Part shown: positions 27,247 to 35,387 of the stretch, piece by piece
How positions within the stretch are numbered: position 1 is the stretch's first letter
How the letters are laid out: each line of letters opens with the position of its first letter
From: an uncultured Sphaerochaeta sp.
Lineage (GTDB): Bacteria; Spirochaetota; Spirochaetia; Sphaerochaetales; Sphaerochaetaceae
Length of the DNA stretch: 64,000 nt
Direction of reading: 5' to 3'
NCBI RefSeq assembly: GCF_963677075.1
Contig: NZ_OY781873.1
Coordinates: 1,947,715 to 2,011,714, forward strand
Notes under the pieces: generated by a model
What the model was told of the DNA's origin: nothing
What the model saw: only the letters and a program-made list of their open reading frames with translations
Database searches by the model: none
Made by a program: the position numbers and the translations under genes

Positions 27247-28086
27247 TTAGAAAAGCGTAAGCAGGAGCCAGAAGATAGGAGCACTGGCGAGCATGGAGTC
27301 GATGGAGTCCAATAGGCCTCCTCTGCCTGGAATAAGGGAACCACTGTCCTTGACCTGTGCAGAACGTTTGAACGCACTCTCGATCAAGTCTCCAATGTTC
27401 GCTGCAGATGAGGTTGCAAATCCCAGGAGTAATGCCATCCAGATGGAGATATCCTCTTTAATGCCTGGAACAAACAAGCAGAACAGTACTGCCAGGACCA
27501 TTGCGCTGAGGGTTCCCCCGATAAATCCTGCCAAACTCTTGTTCGGGCTAACCTTGATGATTCCCTTGTTGTTTCTTCCCATGGACATGCCGAAGACAAA
27601 CGCAAAGATATCATTCCCAAAGACCAGCAGGAAGAACAAGATCAAGGATGCAGATGGATGGGGCAGCGTAAGGATTCGTTGGATGAATGTAATGAGTATT
27701 CCAGGATAGAGGATAAGGAGACTCTCTCCACCGATTCGGGAGAGTGATTTTGCAAATGAATCCTTGTCCCCATGCCGTAGTTCCATGCTGAAGAAAAAGA
27801 GTGCCAGCAATACAACTGTCAGATCCACCAAGGGCAAGCTTGGTGCATGGGCAATTTCAATCCACTGAGCGAGAGGAAGTAACCCAATACCCCAAGGGGA
27901 AATATGAAGCGTGGTATTCTCTGCTTTCTCGTACAACACCTTTAATTCTTTCGCACCATAGGTTGCGGTTACCACAGCCAATAGGGAGAGGGCCAGATAG
28001 GAGTTATGGGGCAATAAGAAAATGATGATAAAAAGTGTTGGAAGGGTTATTACTGTGGTGAGAACCCGCTTTCCCATTGATGTCAT
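27247..28086 (-). CDS. cdsA: Phosphatidate cytidylyltransferase
   Basis: Makes CDP-diacylglycerol from phosphatidate and CTP in the inner membrane; 279 residues with about eight membrane segments. The signature near the C-terminus reads SAFKRSAQVKDSGSLIPGRGG then LLDSIDS. The KR, KD and Asp of the metal-binding site are present. The common PGHGG is PGRGG, and the Arg after the signature Asp is Ser. Start overlaps the uppS stop by four bases. Confidence 0.93.
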   Translation of the reverse strand: MTSMGKRVLTTVITLPTLFIIIFLLPHNSYLALSLLAVVTATYGAKELKVLYEKAENTTLHISPWGIGLLPLAQWIEIAHAPSLPLVDLTVVLLALFFFSMELRHGDKDSFAKSLSRIGGESLLILYPGILITFIQRILTLPHPSASLILFFLLVFGNDIFAFVFGMSMGRNNKGIIKVSPNKSLAGFIGGTLSAMVLAVLFCLFVPGIKEDISIWMALLLGFATSSAANIGDLIESAFKRSAQVKDSGSLIPGRGGLLDSIDSMLASAPIFWLLLTLF

Positions 28087-28781
28087 TGTACCCCCCCAAA
28101 TTTTCTAACCCGTTTTCCATAATCCTTGCAGATTCTCTGGATGTCTTCTGCATCCCAATCAGGCCATAATTTTTCATAGAATGCAAGTTCAGCGTATGCG
28201 CTGTCCCAGAGCAAAAAATTACTCAGGCGTTTTTCATTTGCACTTCTCACTATCATATCGACTGGGGGGATGTGAGGCAAGTCCAAATTACTGGCGAGCG
28301 AGGTCTCTGTAATCGCCTCTCCGGGATGGATTGCCATGAATTGGTTGACCGCCCGACAAATTTCATCCCGTCCACCATAATTGAGCGCAATGATTGCAGT
28401 AATTGTTGTATTGTTGCTTGTTTCTTGGACAGTGGTGGCTACAGCCTGTTGCACTTGTGCAGGGAGACCGCTGAGGTCTCCACGTACCAGAATGCGGATT
28501 CCATGACGATTGTAGTAACCAATCTCTCCATGGAGCTTGGAAACAAAGAGATGCATTAGATAGGAAACCTCTTGCTCACTTCGTTTCCAGTTCTCCGTAG
28601 AGAAAGCGTAGAATGTGACAAACCCGATGCCCTGTTCGGAAGCTTCACGGATGACCCGTTTAACAGCTTTCAATCCTTCCAGGTGTCCGGCGGTTCTCGG
28701 CAGTGAGCGTTTTTGCGCCCAACGTCCGTTACCATCCATAATGATACCCAGATGGACAGGGACAACAGGTTTTCTCTCCAT
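28083..28781 (-). CDS. uppS: Undecaprenyl diphosphate synthase (cis-prenyltransferase)
   Basis: Builds the C55 lipid carrier for wall synthesis from farnesyl and isopentenyl diphosphate; 232 residues. IIMDGNGRWA holds the catalytic Asp, then H-x-EG (GHLEGLKAVK), FYAFSTENWKRS, and ALNYGGRDEI. The C-terminal RSANEKRLSNFLLWDSAYAELAF completes the family pattern. The ATG follows a GGAG nine bases upstream. Sits between frr and cdsA. Confidence 0.97.
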   Translation of the reverse strand: MERKPVVPVHLGIIMDGNGRWAQKRSLPRTAGHLEGLKAVKRVIREASEQGIGFVTFYAFSTENWKRSEQEVSYLMHLFVSKLHGEIGYYNRHGIRILVRGDLSGLPAQVQQAVATTVQETSNNTTITAIIALNYGGRDEICRAVNQFMAIHPGEAITETSLASNLDLPHIPPVDMIVRSANEKRLSNFLLWDSAYAELAFYEKLWPDWDAEDIQRICKDYGKRVRKFGGVQ

Positions 28782-28784
28782 ACT

Positions 28785-29339
28785 CTAGATCTCCATTATT
28801 TCCTTCTCCTTCTCATCGGAGAGGGAGGTGATCTGTTCGACATGGGAGTCTGTCATTTTCTGGATTTTGCTTTCACCATCCTTAAGCTCATCCTCGCTGA
28901 TATCGCCATTTTTCTGCAGCTTCTTCAGCTCATCAATCGCTTCACGCCTGATGTTTCGGATAGCAACCTTGCTCTGCTCAGCAGTAGACTTGGCGTTCTT
29001 CACCAGCTGCTTGCGTCTCTCTTCATTCAATGGGGGGAAATTCAATCTGATCAATTTTCCATCATTGTTCGGGGGAAGTCCAAGATCACTCTTGAGGATA
29101 GCCTTTTCAATTGCACCGAGAACACTCTTGTCCCAAGGCTGGATAACGATAGTTCTAGCCTCAGGAATGCTGATGGTTGCGACCTGGTTGATCGGCGTTT
29201 CTGCACCATAATAGTCTACTCGAATCTTCTCCAGCAGAGAGGCTGAAGCTCGACCAGTGCGCAGACCGGCAAAATCCCTTGAGAGGCTCTCAAGACTTTT
29301 TTGCATCTTACTTTCACATGTGTCCAATACCTGTTGCAT
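28785..29339 (-). CDS. frr: Ribosome recycling factor
   Basis: Splits post-termination ribosomes with EF-G; 184 residues, standard length. Helical-bundle text includes MQKSLESLSRDFAGLRTGRASASLLEKIRVDYYG, IPEARTIVIQPWDKS, and NFPPLNEERRKQLVKNAK. The ATG at 29339 is chosen because GGAG then sits six bases upstream; the ATG at 29345 would have none. pyrH, which usually precedes frr, is absent, and a terminator stands between tsf and frr. Confidence 0.96.
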   Translation of the reverse strand: MQQVLDTCESKMQKSLESLSRDFAGLRTGRASASLLEKIRVDYYGAETPINQVATISIPEARTIVIQPWDKSVLGAIEKAILKSDLGLPPNNDGKLIRLNFPPLNEERRKQLVKNAKSTAEQSKVAIRNIRREAIDELKKLQKNGDISEDELKDGESKIQKMTDSHVEQITSLSDEKEKEIMEI

Positions 29340-29351
29340 ACTCATCTCCAA

Positions 29352-29381
29352 TAAAACGACCGCTCACAAGGCGTGAGCGGT
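29352..29381 (-). terminator. Intrinsic terminator between tsf and frr
   Basis: Perfect 9-bp stem ACCGCTCAC/GTGAGCGGT (29359-29381) with a 5-base loop, followed on the minus strand by CGTTTTAT. It should reduce read-through from rpsB-tsf into frr and the genes after it. Confidence 0.82.
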
Positions 29382-29400
29382 TCGTATCAAGCGACTACGC

Positions 29401-30252
29401 TCAGACGCTGCAGGATGCAGCACCAGCGCGCAGAAATGCATAATTAACGATTTCCAAGGAAGCCCCAGCTGCCTTGCCAACCTCATTTGCCTTCTTCTCT
29501 ACAGACATGGAGTCGTCCTTTACGAACGGCTGCTGCAGGAAGCAGATCTCACTGAGGTGCTTGTTCAGCTTGCCCTTGACGATACCTTCGACAACCTTTG
29601 CAGGTTTGCCAAGCTTCTCAGCCTGTGCAGCGAAGATCTCCGTCTGTTCCTTGATATAGGCAGCATCAACAGCATCGGTATTGAGATAGGAAGGGGTGAA
29701 CGCAGCAACATGCAATGCGCAGTCGTTGGCGAACTCCTTAACCATGTCATTCTCGAAAATCTTCTTATCATCAGATTTGAACATCACCAGGACAGCAAGT
29801 GCACCATTGCCGTGCACATAGGTGCTGGCAAACTCATTCTCACCAATAGCGAAAACGTGAAGCTGCTTGAGCGCCATGTTTTCCTTGATGATGGTGATCA
29901 AATCAGTGACCATGCCTTCCAGTTCCTCGTTGATCTCACTGTAGCCTTTCTCAAGTGCTACTGCACAGATGTTGTCTCCGAGTTCAGCAAACTGATCATT
30001 GCTGGCAACAAAGTCTGTTTCGCAGGAAAGCTCAACCATAACGGCCTTGTCTTTCCCGACTTTCACGAACACACGACCGTTGTTGGTTGCGCGGTCCTGG
30101 CGCTTTGCAACAGCGGCGAGACCCATCTCTTTAAGAATTTTCTCAGCAGCGGCGAAGTCGCCGTTTGACTGGGTCAGTGCTTTCTTGCAATCCATCATTC
30201 CTGCGCCGGTAATATCGCGCAGTTTTTTTACTACTTCAGCGGTAATTGCCAT
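29401..30252 (-). CDS. tsf: Elongation factor Ts
   Basis: Nucleotide-exchange factor for EF-Tu; 283 residues. The N-terminal UBA-like domain is MAITAEVVKKLRDITGAGMMDCKKAL, and ELSCETDFVASNDQF contains the conserved TDFV motif that contacts EF-Tu. KLNKHLSEICFLQQPFVKDDSMSVEK is the C-terminal module. AAGGAG precedes the ATG. Ten bases separate it from rpsB. Confidence 0.97.
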   Translation of the reverse strand: MAITAEVVKKLRDITGAGMMDCKKALTQSNGDFAAAEKILKEMGLAAVAKRQDRATNNGRVFVKVGKDKAVMVELSCETDFVASNDQFAELGDNICAVALEKGYSEINEELEGMVTDLITIIKENMALKQLHVFAIGENEFASTYVHGNGALAVLVMFKSDDKKIFENDMVKEFANDCALHVAAFTPSYLNTDAVDAAYIKEQTEIFAAQAEKLGKPAKVVEGIVKGKLNKHLSEICFLQQPFVKDDSMSVEKKANEVGKAAGASLEIVNYAFLRAGAASCSV

Positions 30253-30262
30253 GCTTCACTCC

Positions 30263-31177
30263 TTAGTCTTTGTACAGGGTTTCTTCGTCAACGAGGAGGT
30301 CTTCTGATTCAGTTTCTTCCTCAGTTTCTTTCACTTCTTCCTTCTCTACGTTCTCTTTCTCTTCGAACTTGGAGAATTCGGCACCCTCTTCAGTGGAGAA
30401 GACAATTTCTTCGGTCTCTTCTGCCTTTTCCTCAGTCTCTTCTACCTTTTCTTCCTCATCATCACCACCAAGGGCTTCAATGATCTGGATACCAGCTTCG
30501 TTGTCAGCATCGACAACTGCGTTGGCAATGATTTCAACAAAGAGGCTGATGGCACGGATGGCGTCATCGTTTCCGGGGATGGGGTAGGTGATATCAGTGG
30601 GGTCACAGTTGGTATCGACTACTGCAATAACAGGGATACCCAGGCGCTTTGCCTCAGTGACAGCGATAGCTTCCTTCTTGGTATCGATAATGAAGAGGGC
30701 TCCTGGGAGTTCTTTCATGTCCTTGATACCACCAAGGTTCTTTTCCAGTTTTGCCTTCTGCTTGGTAAGCAAGGAGACTTCTTTCTTGGTTAGGGATTCA
30801 AAAGTACCATCGATTTCCATCTTCTCAATCTTCTTGAGTGTTGCGATGGACTTCTTGATGGTTGAAAAGTTGGTCAGCATTCCACCGAGCCAACGGTTGT
30901 TGATGTAAGGCATGCCACAGCGCTTTGCTTCAGCTTCAATAGCCTGCTGGGCCTGTTTCTTGGTTCCTACGAACAGAATAGGCTTGCCCTGCTTAACAAT
31001 TGCACGTACAGCGTCATATGCTTCTACGATGCAGGCAGATGTTTTCTGCAGGTCAATGATATGAATGCCGTTTCTCTGGCTGAAAATGAAACGGGCCATC
31101 TTGGGGTTCCACCTTTTTGTCTGGTGGCCGAAATGTACGCCTGACTCGAGCAGGCTCTTCATGGTTACTACGGACAT
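30263..31177 (-). CDS. rpsB: Ribosomal protein uS2 with 66-residue acidic tail
   Basis: Small-subunit protein required for bS1 binding; 304 residues. Residues 1-238 match uS2: [46 protein letters not shown], and [25 protein letters not shown]. Residues 239-304 are an added tail with 28 Glu and 5 Asp. Typical uS2 has about 230-260 residues. The ATG at 31177 has AGGAGG upstream; a longer frame to 31198 lacks one. No convincing promoter was found in the 96 bases upstream. Confidence 0.96.
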   Translation of the reverse strand: MSVVTMKSLLESGVHFGHQTKRWNPKMARFIFSQRNGIHIIDLQKTSACIVEAYDAVRAIVKQGKPILFVGTKKQAQQAIEAEAKRCGMPYINNRWLGGMLTNFSTIKKSIATLKKIEKMEIDGTFESLTKKEVSLLTKQKAKLEKNLGGIKDMKELPGALFIIDTKKEAIAVTEAKRLGIPVIAVVDTNCDPTDITYPIPGNDDAIRAISLFVEIIANAVVDADNEAGIQIIEALGGDDEEEKVEETEEKAEETEEIVFSTEEGAEFSKFEEKENVEKEEVKETEEETESEDLLVDEETLYKD

Positions 31178-31273
31178 AATCCTCCTGTCTGACAACACAA
31201 TCGACCTATTGGCCTTGATTTGTGCGTCACCCTTCTACTATTACTCACCTCTAGGGTGGAGATTCCTCTGTCA

Positions 31274-31861
31274 CTATACGAACAAAGGTGCACCCAGTAT
31301 TTCAGAAATTTGTAACAATGGCAAGCCTATCACAGTAGCTTCATCACCATCGATTCTTTCAACCAATTTCCGGCCATCTCCCTGGAGACGATAGGAGCCA
31401 GCAGCTCCTCTCCATTCCTCTGTTTCCAGATAGGAGGCAATTCTGTCTGGACCAAGGTTTTTGAAGGAAACCACGGCCAGATCTGTCCCGCTCAATACCT
31501 TTTCTTGATACCACAGGGCCCATCCTGAGTGCACTTCATGCTTCTTTCCATCAAAGAGGGACAGTTGGGAGAAAGCTTCCTGTCTGTCCTTGGGTTTTCC
31601 GATCAGGGAGCCTTGGAAGGAGATCATGGTATCACAGCAGAGTACGGGCATCTCAAAGACTGGGTGAATACCCTGAAAGGATGCCAGTTTTCGTCTTGCA
31701 AGCAGTTCTGTGACTATTGCTGGATCAGTTTCGTCGTGGGTTTCATCGCACCCGGTTTTGAATACCTTCACGGTCACTCCAAGTGATTCGAGCAAAGCCT
31801 TGCGTGCTACTGATCCACTTGCCAGTATCATAGACGGTAGTAGTGTAGCAAAATCAGCCAA
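31274..31861 (-). CDS. maf: Maf-family nucleoside triphosphate pyrophosphatase
   Basis: House-cleaning pyrophosphatase acting on non-canonical or m7G/UTP-type nucleotides; 195 residues. Family motifs: ILASGSVARKALLESLG (the usual SPRR is SVAR here, with the second Arg kept), CCDTMISFQGSLIGKPKD, and GAAGSYRLQGDG. The TTG at 31861 is preferred: GGAGG lies six bases upstream, inside the ABC-F gene, giving coupling. ATG 31831 has no site. It overlaps the ABC-F stop by eight bases. Confidence 0.9.
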   Translation of the reverse strand: MADFATLLPSMILASGSVARKALLESLGVTVKVFKTGCDETHDETDPAIVTELLARRKLASFQGIHPVFEMPVLCCDTMISFQGSLIGKPKDRQEAFSQLSLFDGKKHEVHSGWALWYQEKVLSGTDLAVVSFKNLGPDRIASYLETEEWRGAAGSYRLQGDGRKLVERIDGDEATVIGLPLLQISEILGAPLFV

Positions 31862-33788
31862 TTTCTGCCTCCAGCTCCTCTATTTCTTCGCTCAGCTCAA
31901 GCCAAGCATGCTCCTCAGCGTGCAACTGCTCGCTGAGTGTTTCCTTCTTTTTCACCAAACTGGTGATGGTCTGGGCGTCACTGTAATTCTCTTCCTTGGC
32001 CATTTCAGCTTCCACCAAGGCGATTGATGCCTCCAGTTTTTCATGGTTTTCCAGAAGCTTTTCGCTTTGGCGTTGCAGCGTGCCAAGCCGATTCCTCATC
32101 CTGTTTGCTTCCTTGTACGAGCGTGCTTGCTTACTCTCGCTTTGGGTGGTTGGGGAACTCTGCTTCTCTACCTTTTCCTTCTGTTCCAGCTTGTAGGAAA
32201 AATAGGAGTAGTCTCCTTCAAAAAGCTCAGGGGGATTGTCATTCGTGAGGTAGAGAATCTTTGAGGCAATGTGTTCAATGAAATATGCATCATGGCTGAC
32301 AAAGATCATGGTACCGTCATACTGCTTCAGTGCCTCCAGCAACATTTCCTTTGCGTTGATGTCCAGGTGGTTGGTGGGCTCATCGAGAATTAGCAGATTG
32401 ACCGGATGCAGGAGGATCTTGAGCAATGCAAGCCGGCTTCGCTCTCCTCCACTCAACACGGAAACCGATTTGAATACATCATCCCCACTGAACAGGAATG
32501 ATCCCAGGTAGGTACGCAGTTTTGGGAGGTCATTGGTCGCAGCGACACTGGAGACCTCTTCCAGTACGGTATTCTTGGGATTGAGCGTTTTCTCTGTGTC
32601 CTGAGCGAAGTATCCGATACTTACACCGCTTCCCAGTCTGATGGTACCCTCATATTCACCGTCTTGCCCGCTGAGCATCCTTAAGAGAGTCGATTTTCCG
32701 GCACCGTTCTTTCCGGTAACTGCAATCCGTTCCCCTTTACTGGCAAGAAACGAGAAATCCTCAAAGATGACCTGCTGCCCATAGCGTTTGCTTAATTGGT
32801 CAATGATAATGACATCATTGCCACTGTGCGGGGCAGGGGGGAAGGAAAAAGAAAGCTGCTTCAAATGGGAGGGAACTTCCACCAACTCCAGTTTTTCCAG
32901 CATCTTTATCCTACTCTGTACCTGTTTGCTCTTGGTGGCCTTGTAACGGAACTTTTCAATGAATTGCTCAGTCTTCTGCAGTTGATCCTGCTGAAGTTTA
33001 TAGGCAGCTTCCAGTTGCTTTATCTCCAGTTCGCGCTGCTTGATATATGCACTGTAGTTGCCGCTATAGCGTTTGAGGGTCCCTGCAAACAGCTCATAGA
33101 CTTCCCTGACTGTCTCATCAAGAAAACCTTGGTCATGGCTTACGATCATCAATCCACCCTCGTAGACTTTCAGATAGTTCTTCAACCAATAAATGGCCTC
33201 GATATCGAGGTAGTTCGTAGGTTCATCAAGCAACATGATGTCAGGATTCTCAACCAGGATTTTTGCTAGGGCGATACGCATCTGCCATCCCCCTGAGAAC
33301 TCACTGCAAAGACGGTTCATGTCTGCCATGGTAAATCCGAGACCGAGCAGAACCTGTTCAATCGTCTGTTTGCGTGAGAAATACCCCTGCACGAGCAGGT
33401 ACTCCTGAATTTCTGCAAGACGGTGCAAAAGTGGTTCGGTGGAAACAGAGGGATCGCTGTCAGCAAGCTGGGTTTCAATTACGTGTTGTTCCCTGCTCAG
33501 TTCCTGGAACCGGGAGAACGCTTTCTCCACTTCCTGGTAGACGGTGCCCGCATTGAATACGATATCACTTTGGGGAAGGTAGGAGATTCTCAGGTTCTTG
33601 GAGGTGGAAACCTGTAGGTCATCGGCACTCATTTGAGCGCTGATCACCTTGAGCAACGTGGATTTACCGCTGCCATTTCCTCCTGCCAGTGCACTCCGGC
33701 TCTGTTCATTCAGGGTAAAGGAAACATCCTTCAGGATATCCCTGTCCCCAAAAGCAAGGTGTACACGTTGGACTTGTAAGGTTGCCAC
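31854..33788 (-). CDS. ABC-F family ATPase
   Basis: Soluble twin-ATPase protein of 644 residues, with no membrane segments, that probably acts on ribosomes. First Walker A is GGNGSGKSTLLK, signature EFSGGWQMRIALAKIL, Walker B IMLLDEPTNYLDI. Second set: TGKNGAGKSTLLRML, VLSGGERSRLALLKILL, LLILDEPTNHLDI. The inter-domain linker is long and charged, and a coiled-coil C-terminus follows residue 570. This layout resembles Uup/YdiF-type ABC-F. The GTG at 33788 follows AAGGAG by five bases. Divergent from aroDE. Confidence 0.93.
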   Translation of the reverse strand: MATLQVQRVHLAFGDRDILKDVSFTLNEQSRSALAGGNGSGKSTLLKVISAQMSADDLQVSTSKNLRISYLPQSDIVFNAGTVYQEVEKAFSRFQELSREQHVIETQLADSDPSVSTEPLLHRLAEIQEYLLVQGYFSRKQTIEQVLLGLGFTMADMNRLCSEFSGGWQMRIALAKILVENPDIMLLDEPTNYLDIEAIYWLKNYLKVYEGGLMIVSHDQGFLDETVREVYELFAGTLKRYSGNYSAYIKQRELEIKQLEAAYKLQQDQLQKTEQFIEKFRYKATKSKQVQSRIKMLEKLELVEVPSHLKQLSFSFPPAPHSGNDVIIIDQLSKRYGQQVIFEDFSFLASKGERIAVTGKNGAGKSTLLRMLSGQDGEYEGTIRLGSGVSIGYFAQDTEKTLNPKNTVLEEVSSVAATNDLPKLRTYLGSFLFSGDDVFKSVSVLSGGERSRLALLKILLHPVNLLILDEPTNHLDINAKEMLLEALKQYDGTMIFVSHDAYFIEHIASKILYLTNDNPPELFEGDYSYFSYKLEQKEKVEKQSSPTTQSESKQARSYKEANRMRNRLGTLQRQSEKLLENHEKLEASIALVEAEMAKEENYSDAQTITSLVKKKETLSEQLHAEEHAWLELSEEIEELEAEIG

Positions 33789-33901
33789 ACTCTCTCTCCT
33801 TATACTGAAACGGGTGTTGAAAAGCCCGGTGTTTGACGGTATGATTACCTTAACACAAGCGTGTGTTCGGTGACAATCCACCAGAATCCAGGAGGTTTAC
33901 A

Positions 33902-35386
33902 GTGCTTTGCCTAACTCTTACCGGCTCGACCTTGGAGGAGAACCGGGCCTTGGTGGAACGCAACCGGCAGTGGATTGCACTTGCAGAGCTGCGGCTCGAC
34001 CATCTGCTTCCCGATGAACAGAAGATTGCTTCCTCATTTCCCTCCACCGTAGACCTTCCAGTTATGTTGACCATGCGCCGTAAAATTGACGGCGGAATGT
34101 GCAGCTTGCCCGAAAAACAACGATTGCAGCTTCTCTATGAGGCAGCAAAAGGCGATTTTACCTATGTAGATATCGAGGACGACGTCAAGAAGAGTGACCT
34201 GAAGTTCAAGGATCCTCTCTTTGAGCAAAAGGTGGATATGGAGAATATGCTCCGAACCCGTGGCATACGGATTATCAGGAGCTACCATAATTTTGAGTGT
34301 GTACCTGCAGATCTCTTTGGGAGAATCCATAAGTTGGCAGCCAAGGGGGATATCCCCAAGGTGGCTGTCACCCCTGGGAACATGATGGATGTCATTACCC
34401 TTTTCAGGGTCCACCAGGAACTTTCCAGCCTTACAGAAAAAATTGTGATCGGTATGGGTCCCTACGGGGTTTGTACTCGTATCCTCTACAAGAAGTGCGG
34501 TTCCTTGCTGAGCTTCTGTTCGGACAGCCAAGCAGCTCCTGGCCACCTCAGTGCCCAAAGCATGAGTGAGCTGTACCGCTCTGACAAGCTTGATGCCAGG
34601 ACCCATATCTATGGGATCATCGGCAATCCGGTCAACCATACCTCCTCTCCCATAATCCATAACCCGGGATTTGAGGCAATTCGCTATAATGCTGTATATG
34701 TTCCATTCCTTGTGGATTCAGTCAGGGCATTCTTCAAGCTGGCCGAGATGTTGCAAATCCATGGATTCTCGGTAACCGTTCCCCATAAGCGGAGCGTGCA
34801 ACCCTACTTGGGACGTATCACCCGTGAAGTAAAGCAAATTGGTTCATGCAATACAGTGGTCAGGATCCAGAATATGTGGAAAGGGATCAATACTGATTAC
34901 TATGGATTCCTTGCCCCGATCGATGACCTTATCGCACAAGGGGATATCAGGAATGCTTTGGTAATCGGTGCCGGCGGTGCGAGTAGGGCGGTTGTATGGG
35001 CCCTTCACAACCATGGCGTAAAGGTCACCATCCTCAACAGGAGCATCGAACATGCCAGAACCTTGGCGAATGAGACGATGAGTGCCTACGATACCCTGGA
35101 TAATGCACACCTCTACAGTGAGACGGTGGATCTCGTGGTACAGACAACCAATGTAGGCATGGGGGACCTGGAAGGCCAGGAACCTTGTCCTTCCTTGCAG
35201 TTCTCTGGTAAGGAAATTGTGTACGAACTGGTCTACAAGCCAGAGGAGACAGCCTTTCTTAAGCGGGCCAAGGGGGCAGGTTGCACCATCATCGGTGGAA
35301 AACAGATGCTGATGGAGCAGGGGAAGCTACAGTTTGAGGCATTCACCGGTTACCACTACCCACACTGGGTAACGGTTGCTCTCTGA
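33902..35386 (+). CDS. aroDE: Bifunctional 3-dehydroquinate dehydratase/shikimate dehydrogenase
   Basis: Fused enzyme for steps three and four of the shikimate pathway; 494 residues. The N-terminal type I dehydratase (about 1-215) shows AELRLDHL, a conserved RSYHNFECVP segment, and VAVTPGNMMDV. The C-terminal dehydrogenase (about 235-494) shows YGIIGNPVNHTSSPIIHN, VTVPHKRSV (catalytic Lys), the NADP loop VIGAGGASRAVVWAL, and NVGMG. The GTG at 33902 has AGGAGG six bases upstream. This fusion is known in plants, chlamydiae and some bacteria. aroK and aroC lie 3-5 kb away on the opposite strand. Confidence 0.95.
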   Translation: MLCLTLTGSTLEENRALVERNRQWIALAELRLDHLLPDEQKIASSFPSTVDLPVMLTMRRKIDGGMCSLPEKQRLQLLYEAAKGDFTYVDIEDDVKKSDLKFKDPLFEQKVDMENMLRTRGIRIIRSYHNFECVPADLFGRIHKLAAKGDIPKVAVTPGNMMDVITLFRVHQELSSLTEKIVIGMGPYGVCTRILYKKCGSLLSFCSDSQAAPGHLSAQSMSELYRSDKLDARTHIYGIIGNPVNHTSSPIIHNPGFEAIRYNAVYVPFLVDSVRAFFKLAEMLQIHGFSVTVPHKRSVQPYLGRITREVKQIGSCNTVVRIQNMWKGINTDYYGFLAPIDDLIAQGDIRNALVIGAGGASRAVVWALHNHGVKVTILNRSIEHARTLANETMSAYDTLDNAHLYSETVDLVVQTTNVGMGDLEGQEPCPSLQFSGKEIVYELVYKPEETAFLKRAKGAGCTIIGGKQMLMEQGKLQFEAFTGYHYPHWVTVAL

Positions 35387-35387
35387 C

